From: Erythroxylum novogranatense
Lineage: Eukaryota > Streptophyta > Magnoliopsida > Malpighiales > Erythroxylaceae
DNA: 64,000 nucleotides
NCBI GenBank assembly: GCA_029891385.1
Contig: CM057226.1
Location: 91,830,977 to 91,894,976 of the forward strand
Reading direction: 5' to 3'
Each line of letters starts with the position of its first letter. Within the stretch, counting starts at the first letter, position 1. Shown here piece after piece: positions 22,610 through 33,255 of this stretch. The notes beneath the pieces are model-generated. The model was not told where the DNA came from and did no database searches. It saw nothing but the letters and a program-made list of their open reading frames with translations. Made by a program: the position numbers and the translations under genes.

Positions 22610-23842
22610 ATATGAACATCTATGATGATAGTGAGAAAGTTAATTATTTAATAGATGATTGTGAAGGTCTATTGGTGTGATAACTTTGTCGTGGTTTATC
22701 TAAACTAACTTTAAGTTACATTTTTTCCCAAATTTTGGTTTATATTTCATTGATTTAAGTTAATTATTTGCTTTTGTTTTACATTACTAACATAACGTAA
22801 CTTATATAAAGTGTTATTAATTTACATAACTAAAATAACTTATATAAATTGTTATTATTTTATTAATAAAGTAACTTATACATAATGTTATTATAACACA
22901 CTATTATGATAACTTGTTTAAAGTATTATTATTTTACATTTATTAAAGTAACTCATATAAAGTGTTATTGATTTACATTACTAACATAACTTATATAAAG
23001 TATTATTAATTTACATAACTAAGATAACTCATATAAATTGTTATTATTTTATTAATAAAGTAACTCATACATAATGTTATTATAATACACTATTATGATA
23101 ACTTTTCTAAAGTGTTATTATTTTACATTTGCTAAAGTAACTCATATAAAGTGTTATTGATCTATATTACTAACGTAACTTATATAAATTGTTATTAATT
23201 TACATAACTAAGATAACTCATATATAATGTTATTATAATACACTATTATGATAACTTTTCTAAAGTGTTATTATATTACATTTACTAAAGTAACTTATAT
23301 AAAGTGTTATTGATTTACATTACTAACGTAACTTATATAAAGCGTTATTAATTTACGTAACTAAGATAACTCACATAAATTGTTATTATTTTATTAATAA
23401 AGTAACTCATACATAATATTATTATAATACACTATTATGGTAACTTTTCTACTGTGTTATTATTTTATATTTACTAGGATAACTTATATGAAATGTTATT
23501 ATTTTACATTACTAAGGTAACTCAAATCAATTGTTATTATTTTATGATATTAAGATAACTCATATGAAGTGTTATAAATTTATTATTAAAGTAACTCATA
23601 TAAAGTGTCATTATTTTACATCACTTTCGTAACATCTTAAAATAGTAACCTTTTATAATGTTTAATAACACTTAAAAATTGTTATCAATGATAAATTATA
23701 TGTTATAAAATCATAAAGTGTTACTTATCAAATTAAGAATCATAACATTTTAAGATATAATGTTATCGTAGATAGGTATTTTATAACATATTGTCAAAAA
23801 TGTTACTGTCTAGTGTTATTGTATGTTATTTTTGTTGTAGTG
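22610..23842. mobile_element. CACTA-type transposon right end with subterminal repeats
   Basis: Many short repeats of GTAACTTATATAAAGTGTTAT and ACTCATATAAA in both orientations fill 22680-23640. The sequence ends TTTTTGTTGTAGTG at 23842; its reverse complement CACTACAACAAAAA is the standard plant CACTA (En/Spm) terminal repeat. The element therefore lies to the left and is interrupted by the Copia-type element at 14631-22609. Similar words at 7736-8720 suggest its far side. No CACTA transposase domain was recognised. Confidence 0.75.
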
Positions 23843-23885
23843 AAAAGTAGTGTTATAAACAAAATAAAGTGATAATTAATTTTCA

Positions 23886-25690
23886 ACAAATAAGAAATAA
23901 GAAATAAGTAATACCTGGAGAAAGTTTTCCTCTTTGTCGAATAGCAATTGACATTCCAAAATCTTCATAAGACAACTTATAAAGCTCTATTTGTGAGCTT
24001 AAAAGATCTTGCATTGCGTCATGAGGAACAATTATTGTAATTGTGAAAAGCATTCCTCTACTAACTTCAGCTTGCTTTGTAAGATCTAGTCTAAAATATA
24101 CACTAGGATTCAAAAATGCCCTAACTGCAAACAATGGAGAAGAAAGTTGTCTTTCCCTTCTCTCATTAATTATTAAGAAATATGGTGTGTATAAAGAAGG
24201 TCTATTTTTCATATTAGCTTTGATTGCTTCCGTCGCTCTCTCCATAACATAAAAAATGTAACCCATTGTTGACTTTTCTTCACTATCAACCAACCAAATC
24301 ACCCTCACCAAAGGCTCACTAATTCGGATAACAAATTGGCATTGCAACCAAAATTCTCTATCTTCTAGTATAATACTACAAACCTCCATTCCAACGTTAG
24401 ACCTAGCTTGCTGAGATGCAACCTACTTATCACTTGTAAACATTTTCCTTAACTCTTTCTTTATCAAAACAAAAGATTGAAGTGATAAGAAACTTGTTAT
24501 AAATCTTGTAACAGCAGGGTGAGACAAATTTCTACCATTGGTAAATTTCCTTCTCATCAAATTCAAAACTCATGCACTGTTATAAATGAATTTTGTCACC
24601 TTTTTAACCTTCTGTATAGTCTCATCAATAACAGAAAAATATCTATGATCCCCTATATTATCCAGCATTAAGTCAATGCAATGTGCAACGCAGGGAGTCC
24701 AAAAAAATAAATTATAGGTATTCTTCAACCTTTTCCCTGTCGCTTTATAAGCGAAATCATTGTTAGTAATAAACTGAACAATGTTTCCCGGCCCTAATTC
24801 ATTCACAACTTCATCAAATATCCCAAACAAAGTCTCAACATTTCTAATAAAGCCAGATACACCAATAGATTTCAAAAACATGAGCCATTTGAAGAATAAA
24901 CCAAAAAATTTATAATAGGTTCTTGTCTTATATTTGTCCAACCATCACACATAATTGAACAATCATAAATACCCCAACTCACTCTTCTTTCAGCCAAATA
25001 ATTTTTAATTTCAGAAACAACATAACTCAAAAGTTTACCTCTTAAGTCATCAATCGATGACCCTTTGTATCTTAGACCATAAGAGGCAATTGCATCCATC
25101 ATAGGTTGATAATAATAAGACTGAGAAGCATTGAATGACGAACCTGTATCATACCACCATCTAGCTACTGCTATATCAATATTGTGAGTCGCATCTCTTG
25201 ATTGCATTGCACTACGAATTGAAGATTGGGCTTAGGAGTTGTTCGTGGTGTAAAGAAACTAGTCACTTGCCTTCTTCTCTTCCTCACATCAAATTCTTCA
25301 GGATCCTGAGGCTGAGATGGAACACTACCACTACCACTACCACTTCCACCTTCAATATTTCTATAATCACCACGGAAACCAAAAAACAAACTTTCACTAC
25401 CAATTTCATAATCCAATCTTCCTCTTCTATCTTTCTCAAATTGATGTTCATTAAGCAATGTTTTCATCTGTCACTTCACATTATGACTTACTTTTTTACA
25501 TGCTTCCACATCTCCTTTAACCCCAGTTAAATGTCTTTTTAATCGGGTGATTCCTCCACCTTTCAAATACTTGTTATAAAACAAGCAAATGGTATGATTC
25601 TTTTGATCGGGAATTGAACCAACGTGAGCCCAAGCTGGATCACTGTATCTTCCTGAACTAGGTTGATCGGAAGTATTTAAACTTCCTTTT
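23886..25690 (-). pseudogene. hAT transposase (BED finger, DUF659) remnant
   Basis: Minus-strand order: BED-type region DPAWAHVGSIPDQKNHTICL then GGGITRLKRHLTGVKGDVEA (25640-25500), glycine/serine spacer, FFTPRTTPK, ARWWYDTG, CSIMCDGWTNIRQEPIINFL (about 24950), and the DUF659 segment GNIVQFITNN...FWTPCVAHCIDLMLDNIG (24800-24650), then EPLVRVIWLVDSEEKSTMGY (about 24300). Frameshifts lie near 25190 and 24885. Three stops replace conserved Trp codons (25471-25473, 24570-24572, 24423-24425), and the second Cys of the BED finger is Tyr. The frame stops at a CCAG/GTATTA donor-like site; the C-terminal dimerisation domain is absent, cut off by the CACTA end. Inactive. Confidence 0.88.
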
Positions 25691-25894
25691 ATTTATCCGT
25701 ACACAAAAATAAATAACACATAATTTCAGTACACAATGACAATATGCATATCCATCTTATATAATATAACTCATTCTGTAACTCATTCTGTATAAGTCAA
25801 AAACTAACAATTCAAAATATTCAACATATATAATAAGTAACACAAAACATACTCCAACAATTTGCAATTTCAACAATTACAAAACAATCATAAT

Positions 25895-26942
25895 TGTTGG
25901 ACCAATGGGGGTTGACAAATTAAATCCCTTTATGTTTTGATAATAATAAAATATCTAGAAATAGTTAAGAAATTATTTCAGGTATTATTCAATGAAAGGA
26001 TTGAGTAAATCAAGATGAGCAAGTGTCTAATCAATGAGGAATCAAGTTGGGAGTTATCTACTAAGTAAAAATGGCATGAAGCTTGAGGATAATAAAGGAT
26101 TTGGTAATATAAGTCGACTTACATCAAGGTTCGAATATAACAAGTCAACTAGAGCGAGACAAGTCGACTTATATGAAGATGTATTAAGACAAGTCGACTT
26201 ATAACACACAAGTCGACTTATTGAGGCAGACAAGTCGACTTATACAGCACAAGTCGACTTATTGGAGAGTGGAGTTACAAGTTTTACGTAAATGGTTGAA
26301 ACAAGTCGACTTATTCATTCGACAAGTCGACTTATGGATGCACAGATTCAGCTCCAACGGTCCAATTTGCTAAAAATAGAATGGAGATTATCAAGGAACG
26401 ACTATATCCAATTAAGCAACGGCTAGTAGAGCTCCAACAGCTATATTTCTTCAAGTATAAATAGGGGATGATGGAAGAAGAGTAAAGAGAAGTTCTACAA
26501 GTTCAAATACTCTCATATTGCTTCAAATTGCTCACTATTGCTCTTATTTTGTTACAAATTGTATTGAGCATTTGTTCTTCAATATTTGTATTGTTTTGTT
26601 ACAATTGAGTGACGAGTGAGAAGGTCACGTGAGGTAGGATTTGTCTTGGGAAGACAAATCGAGTGTAAAAGGTTACTTGGTAGGAATTCAAGTGGCGTTG
26701 TAAAAGTTCACACTCAACTACAAAGTGTGCAATAAAGTGGTTGGCAAAATCCTAAGTGGGAGCTTAAGTAGAGGCGTGAGGTCTTAGCATCGAACCTCTA
26801 TAAAAGCAGTGTTTGATCTTCTTCCTACTCTTTTCAATTAAGTTTATCTAAATTGTTTTGTGTGTTTTAACTTCGATTTTCTTGTAGAAATTTTCAAAGA
26901 ATTTTTAAGATCTATTCAACCCCCCCTTCTAGATCACTTACA
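25895..26942 (+). mobile_element. Solo LTR, Copia-like, with AAGTCGACTT array
   Basis: About 1.05 kb beginning TGTTGGACCAATGGGGGTTG and ending CCCCCCTTCTAGATCACTTACA. It contains a strong plus-strand TATA box at 26456 and interrupts a minisatellite on both sides. No internal region or second LTR follows, so it is a solo LTR. AATCA occurs on both sides (25886-25890 and 26943-26947), but four bases separate the left copy from the TG start, so the exact insertion duplication is uncertain. Eight copies of the palindrome AAGTCGACTT lie at 26111-26333. Confidence 0.72.
26456..26463 (+). promoter_or_regulatory. TATA box of the solo LTR
   Basis: TATAAATA followed by GGGGATG, with a purine-rich leader downstream. 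Position in the LTR (about 560 bp from its start) is typical of a U3/R boundary. It could still drive transcription rightward. Confidence 0.65.
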
Positions 26943-28140
26943 AATCATTTCCACTTCTTTCCATTTTCAACAATTTTCAATTCTAACAATCACAAAATAT
27001 TCATTATTCCATTTCCTTTCCTAACAATTTCCAATTCCAACAATCACAAAACATTCAATATTATTTTTTCATTCTCAACAATTTTCAATTCCAACAACCA
27101 CAAAACAATCATAATTTTATTTTCATTTCCTTCCATTTACAACAATTTTCAATTCCAACAATCACAAAATATTTATAATTTCATTTTCATTCCAAAATAA
27201 CTAACAATTTCCAATCCTAACAATAAAAATAATCATAATTTCATTTCCAGTTACAACAATTTTCAATTCTAAGTTTCTAACAATCATAATTTTATTTCTA
27301 TTTACAACAATTTTATTTCCAACAATCACAAAACATTCACAATTCCATTTTTATTCCAACAATAACTAACAATTTCCAATCCCAACAATCATAATTTCAT
27401 TTTCATTTACAACAATTTCCAATTCTAAATTTCTAACAATCACAAAACAATCATAATTATATTTTCATTTACTTCCATTTACAACAATTTTTAATTCCAA
27501 CAATCACAAAACATTCATAATTTCATTTCTATTCCAACAATAACCAACAATTTCTAATCCCAACAATCACAAAACAATCATAATTTTATTTCCATTTACA
27601 ATAATTTCCAATTTTAAGTTTCTAACAATCACAAAACTTTCATAATTTTATTTCCATTTCATTCTATTTACAAAAATTTTCAATCCTAACAATTACAAAA
27701 CAATCATAATTCGATTTCCATTCCATTCCATTTCTAACAATTTCCAATCCTAACAATTACAAAACAATTATAATTCCATTTCCATTCCATTCCATTTTCA
27801 ACAATTTTCAATCCTAACAATTACAAAACAATCATAATTTCATTTTCATTTCATTCCATTTCTAACAATTTCCAATCCTAACAATTACAAAACAAACATA
27901 ATTTCATTTATATTCCATTTCATTTCCAATCCTAACAATTACAAAACAATCATAATTCCATTTCCATTCCATTTCATTTTCAACAATTTCCAATCCTAAC
28001 AATTATAAAACAATCATAATTTCATTTTCATTCCATTCCATTTCCAACAATTTTCAATCCTAACAATTACAAAACATTCATAATTTTATTTCTATTCTAT
28101 TCCATTTCCAATCATAACTATCACAAAACATTCATAATTC
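26943..28140. repeat. AT-rich minisatellite, unit about 55-65 bp
   Basis: Roughly twenty imperfect copies of a unit made of CAATCATAATTTCATTTCC, ATTCCATTTC, AACAATTTCCAATCCTAAC and AATTACAAAA. The array starts at about 25800 on the far side of the solo LTR, showing that the LTR inserted into it. Copies lose and gain ATTCC steps. No coding content. Confidence 0.85.
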
Positions 28141-29060
28141 TATTTATAATAAACCATAATATTATATACACCATTTTATATTTCGTTCTTAAATATATAT
28201 GTTGCTTTTATAATTCTTAATCGACATTAATAAGCGTAAGTATAAATTGGAATCTACAAGTATACAACATATTCACAAATCACAATTTGATAACAAATAG
28301 TTTTTCGAAATATTTATTACATCACTACTTTGTAGTTTGTACTTTCACACATTACCAATTTTAAATATTTATGATACCTACACATATATATTACCATTTC
28401 ATTAAAATTTAACATCTTTTATAGTCAATTAATTATTTACCTAGCTAAAACTAATACTCAAATAGGCAAATACTATCATTAACTACAATCAAATTATTAT
28501 TAATTTCTAATTCCATAATTTTATACTTAACTAATTATTTACCTAAATTTAATACCCAAATATTTAAAATAAATTACCATTTAACAAATATTAAGAATGT
28601 GTCAATTAATGATTTAAGCTTTTCAAATTCACCAATTTTGATTATCAATTTTACAATTTCACATTTAATTAATTTCACATTTGATTATCAATTTTGCATT
28701 TAGGTTTAAATGTTGATTTGATTTTGATTATCAACTTTCAATTTTAAGTTTTAACAATCAATTAATCAACATTAAATTTAAACACTAATGACCAATGTGA
28801 AGCACACCTCACGACTATAAGATTAACCATAAGCACCAAATTATCATTAAATAAAATACATGTACAATTAAACTCTAACATTTCAAATTCTCAAACTCAA
28901 TCTCAATTGCTCAAATTCAATCTCATTCATCAATAATCCAACAATTCAATACCGCAAATCACAAGCCAAAAAAGTAAGACATTCGGCAATCAGCATTCCA
29001 AATTTCCAATCCACTTCCAAAATGGCAAAATCCAAATCCAATTTCAATTCAACATTCACA
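28141..29060. other. AT-rich spacer, nothing recognised
   Basis: Low-complexity AT sequence rich in TTAATT, ATTTAC and CAATTT words, without open frames or clear repeats. It may be degraded sequence related to the adjoining minisatellite. Confidence 0.4.
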
Positions 29061-29762
29061 AATGACAAAACCCATTCATGATTCAACTTCAATATCCATT
29101 TCCATTCTCAACCGAAATCCAACATCCAATTTTTTACCCAAGCCTACCGATTGGATCCAACACCGTATATTCACAACAAAGACAACACAAATTTTTTACC
29201 CCAATCCACCATCATCCAACGACCAACACAATCAAAGAATCAAAATGCCATGAAAAATTAAAAAATCAAAACACATACACCCAAACAATCGGGTCTTTGC
29301 CTCTTCGGGTTGATGTTGGGTCGTGTGGTGCGCCTGAGGTACGAGTGCGACAGACGGTACGATGTGGGCTGCAACGGTCGGCGACCACGTGCTGTGGAGG
29401 AAGGACCAAAGGAGTGGGTTGAGGTCGAAGGAAGAGAGAGAGATCGCGAGCCGCGAGGAAGGACGAACTAGCGGTCGAAGGAGGAGGAGATGTTGACGGC
29501 GAGGAGGAGATGGCGACGAGGCTGAGAAGGAGACGACGACTTCCACGGGGAGAGACAAAGAGAGAGAGATCGACAGAAAAGACAAAGAGAGAGGAGCAGC
29601 GTTGAAGAATCGAGAAGGGGGTAATTAGGCTTAACTGTCGGAAATTGCAAGTTAGTCCTTGCAATTTTTGGAACTTATGGTATCGGTCGAAATTTTTGAT
29701 ATCGATCAATAAATGTCGGTACTGATCAATATTTGAGGCCGGTACCAACGTTTACTGGTTTT
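29061..29762. other. GC-richer purine tract region, no confirmed gene
   Basis: 29400-29620 is rich in GAGGAGGAG and GAGAGAGA on the plus strand; open frames on the minus strand (29748-29232) are serine-, proline- and leucine-rich artefacts of the reverse pyrimidine tract. It resembles a plant 5' untranslated or promoter region with GA repeats. 29670-29762 has repeated GGTATCGGT/GGTACT words. No protein family is visible. Confidence 0.35.
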
Positions 29763-29786
29763 GTACCGTACCAGCTGGTACGGTAC
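29763..29786. repeat. Perfect 24-bp palindrome
   Basis: Two 12-bp half-sites GTACCGTACCAG meet with no spacer. A single half-site recurs at about 30208-30219. Possible transposon terminus or protein-binding site; the neighbouring dispersed repeat begins 18 bp downstream. Confidence 0.85.
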
Positions 29787-29803
29787 GAAATCCTATACGT
29801 TGG

Positions 29804-30346
29804 TTTTTTCACAATATCAATTTTTCCTAATAACGAAAATTTATATATAACAACCAATGTTTTAAAACAGTTAGTAAGAAGTGTTAAAATCTCAATTTAT
29901 TAAAGATTAAATTAAATTAAAATTTAAAATATAATTAAAAGAGATTATTTTATCACCAAAAATTTAAAATTTAATTAAAAATCTTTAAATAAATTTTAAT
30001 TTAATTATTTTAGTTTATAAAATGTATTAATTTTAAAATTAACCGATCAATTAATAAATTAATCAATTTTAACAACAAAATTATTAAAATAGATTAAATC
30101 ATAAAGTTACAATTTAAACCGAAAAATTAAACAATTAAAAATTTTTAGGGTTTAAACTAGCGTTATAAATACCAGTTCTTACCGATCAGTACTTGTCGAT
30201 ACGTACCGTACCAGACCAAAACTAGTATGAAATAAAGAATAGATTGTATAAGGTTTAGATAGTTTTCTTTATAATACTATTTAAATATTATAAAGAATAG
30301 AGCTCCTACCTCATATTAAGGTGGACAGTAACCATTTTTATACTTT
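29804..30346. repeat. Dispersed repeat, copy 1 (543 bp)
   Basis: Matches 55328-55870 in the same orientation, from TTTTTTCACAATATCAATTT to GTGGACAGTAACCATTTTTA and TACTTT. Both copies span 543 bp despite substitutions and small indels. It has no open frame, no TG/CA ends and no clear inverted repeats. It sits about 245 bp beyond the stop codon of the SKIP2-like gene. Confidence 0.85.
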
Positions 30347-30591
30347 TGGTTTCCTTTTCCATTGAAATAGGATGCATAATTCACAGATGAAAGGTCAGAC
30401 TAAAAGCAACTTGCAGACGAAATCTCTATGTTATTTTCAGAATTGTGTGATCAAAAGCAACAGTAGGCTTCTCACCGTACCAACCATCGCAAAGATCAAC
30501 TATAAGTTGCTACTTGAAATGTCCTCGTTGTTTGACCCCTCGTAAAATATAATTCCTACTGGCAAGGGCCCTAACTATGAGTTAAACAAGG

Positions 30592-32052
30592 TCAACCTGC
30601 CAGTGCTTCTCGTCTACCATCTGCTAAAACAACTACCTCACTCAAGAATGAAAAGTCCATGCCACTTTCTTCACCTCCAGCATCATTGCCACTCGAATCC
30701 TGAACTTCCATTTCACTAGTACTATCAAAGTTAACAACCAGTGAAGCTCTTCTTCCCTGTAACCAATCCATAGCTCTAGTGCTCACACCCCTGCATTTCT
30801 TTACCTTGACCTTAATCAAACTTGGGCATCCCCAAGCAATAGCTTCAATACCAACATTGGAAATGGCGCATCCCCCAATACAAAGCTTCTTCAAAGCTAG
30901 GCATTTTGCAGCAATGCAGGCAATCTCCGAATCACCAATACTAAGACTCCCACAGAGCGCTAATCGCTCCAATTTTCGGCAATTGGCAGCTATGGCCGTT
31001 AAGCTCAAATGTGTAGCATTAACACCTATCAAAACCAACTCTTGCAGATTCAAACAATGCTTGCCTATAGCAATCAAACCTTCATCCCCTATCCTATTCA
31101 TCCTCCACCCATCAATGCGAAGCTTCCTAAGTTGCTTACAACTCGCAGCCACCGAAACAATTCCCGAATTTGAACACTCAGCCGTCTTAACCATATGCAA
31201 AATCTCAATTTTCAAACATTTAGAGATCGCCACGAGTGCAAGATCGCTCACCTGAAGCTTCTCAAGGCGTATCTCCGTCAACAAACTGTTTTCACTTCCG
31301 ATCATTCCAAGCACCTTATCCCAATCACCGAAACAACGAATTATTCTCAAAGTCCTGAGCTCTTTACATCCAATCACCAGAGGCTCATAAATTTGGCCGT
31401 TGACAAGGTCCTTCAAACAAATTGATTTCAACGATGAAGCCGCAGCACTGGGCCTGATCAGTTCATTTCCGTTGTATATTCCTCTGAGCCGCTTAATCGA
31501 GAGCTCTTCCAGAGCACTACACTGGTCGAGAACCGCATTCATGCCTTTGGCGCCAAAAGTGCATGATCCAAAAGAGACCTTCTTCAAGCTCTTACAGTTC
31601 TGAGCGAGCACAGCCATACCGAGATCGGTGATTTGACGGCAACCATGGAGTTTGAGACGCGTGATTTTACGGCAAAGGACCGAGATCATCGCCAGAGCTT
31701 CATCGTTCAAGCTGAATGACTTCCTATCACAGCGAAGAGAGAGTTTGGAGACTGAATCGAATCGCTCGAACAGAGATGGAACCAACGACAGAATCCCGGC
31801 CCTCGCGTTGAGAGATAGTCGGTATCGGCTCTGTCCTTCAACGCGCAACCACCGCTTGCAAACCAGAGAGCACCTACTTCGGTCACCGCCGGCGAGGAAC
31901 TGGAACACGTAAGCCAAACAATCGTCGGGAATATCCTTTGTGTAGTCACCGTGACTAGAGATCGCAATCTCATCCGCCAACACATCGTCGGAAACAAACA
32001 CCGGAGATAATGACATAGGGCAATTATTGACGGTGGAGGTAGACTGGCCCAT
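30592..32052 (-). CDS. SKIP2-like: F-box/LRR protein, SKIP2/VFB type
   Basis: Complete intron-less frame of 486 residues. It is the substrate-recognition subunit of an SCF (SKP1-cullin-F-box) ubiquitin ligase, acting in cytosol and nucleus. F-box at about residues 40-72 (DIPDDCLAYVFQFLAGGDRS, then CSLVCKRWLRVEGQ), then leucine-rich repeats of the cysteine-containing type at about 95-440 (CRKITRLKLHGCRQITDLGM, ALEELSIKRLRG, LQELVLIGVNATHLSLTAIA, LERLALCG). The start chosen is MGQSTST, conserved in Arabidopsis SKIP2/VFB4, rather than the in-frame Met seven codons upstream. A short acidic tail follows. Family members in Arabidopsis (VFB1-4) affect growth and lateral roots. No breaks; length is slightly short because the C-terminal tail is shorter than in SKIP2. 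The only clearly intact host gene here. Confidence 0.95.
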   Translation of the reverse strand: MGQSTSTVNNCPMSLSPVFVSDDVLADEIAISSHGDYTKDIPDDCLAYVFQFLAGGDRSRCSLVCKRWLRVEGQSRYRLSLNARAGILSLVPSLFERFDSVSKLSLRCDRKSFSLNDEALAMISVLCRKITRLKLHGCRQITDLGMAVLAQNCKSLKKVSFGSCTFGAKGMNAVLDQCSALEELSIKRLRGIYNGNELIRPSAAASSLKSICLKDLVNGQIYEPLVIGCKELRTLRIIRCFGDWDKVLGMIGSENSLLTEIRLEKLQVSDLALVAISKCLKIEILHMVKTAECSNSGIVSVAASCKQLRKLRIDGWRMNRIGDEGLIAIGKHCLNLQELVLIGVNATHLSLTAIAANCRKLERLALCGSLSIGDSEIACIAAKCLALKKLCIGGCAISNVGIEAIAWGCPSLIKVKVKKCRGVSTRAMDWLQGRRASLVVNFDSTSEMEVQDSSGNDAGGEESGMDFSFLSEVVVLADGRREALAG

Positions 32053-32150
32053 GAAAGGTGGGACGATATACACTCGCCGACACTAGAGTAACAAAGAGTA
32101 AAGTCTTATTAAAAATAGCTCCGAGGGAATTATAAGAAATCGAAGAGATG

Positions 32151-32158
32151 ATTTTATA
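32151..32158 (-). promoter_or_regulatory. Candidate TATA box of the SKIP2-like gene
   Basis: The minus strand reads TATAAAAT about 100 bp upstream of the chosen ATG, giving a predicted leader of roughly 70 bp. No other convincing TATA word lies between it and the start codon. Confidence 0.55.
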
Positions 32159-32765
32159 CGCCGTGGGTTTAGGTTTTGATTGGAGGGAGACAGCGCGCGT
32201 CCTGGTGGCAATCGTCTAGCCGCCCACCTGCAGTGGTTGAGGGGCAGTGGATTCCGGGATATGGAGTTGTGGGACCTACTACTTCGATATCAGAATGCAT
32301 TATCTAAAACGGCTACGGATTATCCGGACGTAGCTCCTGATTTAGACATGTGAGCATGTTTATCTCTATAAGAAAAAGTGTGAATGAGATGTAAAGAATA
32401 GAGTAGTTACAGACTAACCAAAATAAAATATCTGTTTTTTTTTTTAGCCCCTGAGGTATTTTAGGAAGATCTCAATTATAAGAAGGTGCTTTTAAATTAT
32501 CCACTCTTGGTATCACCATTTCGCGACGGGCCAAATTTTGTAAAGGAGTAAAGTGCTGATCAAACAGATTTTTCCATTTTCAAAATTCGAACTCGAGACA
32601 TCTGATTAAGGAATTAGAGTGTTGAATCACTCACACCAACCTATTTAGTTTAAAAGCACACTCTTACAACCGCACGTGTTAAACTGGTTCGGCAAGAATT
32701 AGAATACTAGTTGATATGAAACTTTCATGTATTGTATTAGGAACTTTTTAAAATATAAACTAGTG
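32159..32765. other. Upstream region of the SKIP2-like gene
   Basis: Locally GC-richer to about 32340 (GCGCGCGTCC, CCGCCCACC), which probably belongs to the gene's promoter, then AT-rich with a poly-T tract near 32433. No coding frames seen. Confidence 0.4.
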
Positions 32766-32769
32766 TTAA

Positions 32770-33255
32770 TTACATAACCTAAAAAAAAAACTCAAATCAA
32801 ATTTTCAATCATAGCTCGGATTATAAAAAATAGTAATAAAATGTTCAAGTTTTCAAATTTTTTAATTATAATTCAAACTTTAAAAGGTAGTAATAAAATA
32901 ATTAAATTTTCAAATTTTTTTAGTTTTAACCTGACGTTAATGTTTCTGTTAAGTTTAAAAATAACATAAATCATATTACGTAACCTCAACAACCTTACTG
33001 ATGTAATACGCTATAACGCGAGAGTAGTTTAAAACGTCAGAAGAATCAACAGAATACAAATGGCTGAAAATATCGAAAAAGTAACATATAACGTCGAGCT
33101 ATAATTGAAGAAAATTGAAAGTTTAAATATTTTATTATCATTTTTTGAAATTTGGGCTAGAATTGAAAAAAAATTGAAAAATTGAATATTTTATTACTAC
33201 TTTTTAAAGCTCAAATTATAATTAAAAAATTGACAAAATTTTGATAATTTCTTTG
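32770..33255. repeat. Foldback (long inverted repeat) element
   Basis: The left arm (about 32770-32965) and right arm (about 33080-33255) are inverted copies; for example AATTATAATTCAAACTTTAA and AAAGTAGTAATAAAATATTC appear in opposite orientation. Each arm itself has two tandem sub-repeats carrying a TAGTAATAAAAT word. Probably a foldback or MITE-type element; no target duplication resolved. Confidence 0.65.

Noticed and set aside
26111..26333. CRISPR-like regular short repeats (AAGTCGACTT)
   Set aside because: Spacing is irregular, the repeats are only 10 bp and lie within a plant LTR with no cas genes.
25886..26947. AATCA as a clean 5-bp target duplication of the solo LTR
   Set aside because: The left copy is separated by four bases from the TG start and the motif is part of the surrounding minisatellite, so it may be coincidental.
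29232..29748. Overlapping minus-strand frames of 117 and 160 codons
   Set aside because: Serine/leucine/proline strings caused by a GA-rich tract read in reverse; no domains and several frames open at once.
30779..31912. Several plus-strand open frames (158, 76, 67, 86 codons)
   Set aside because: They are antisense shadows of the intact SKIP2-like coding sequence.
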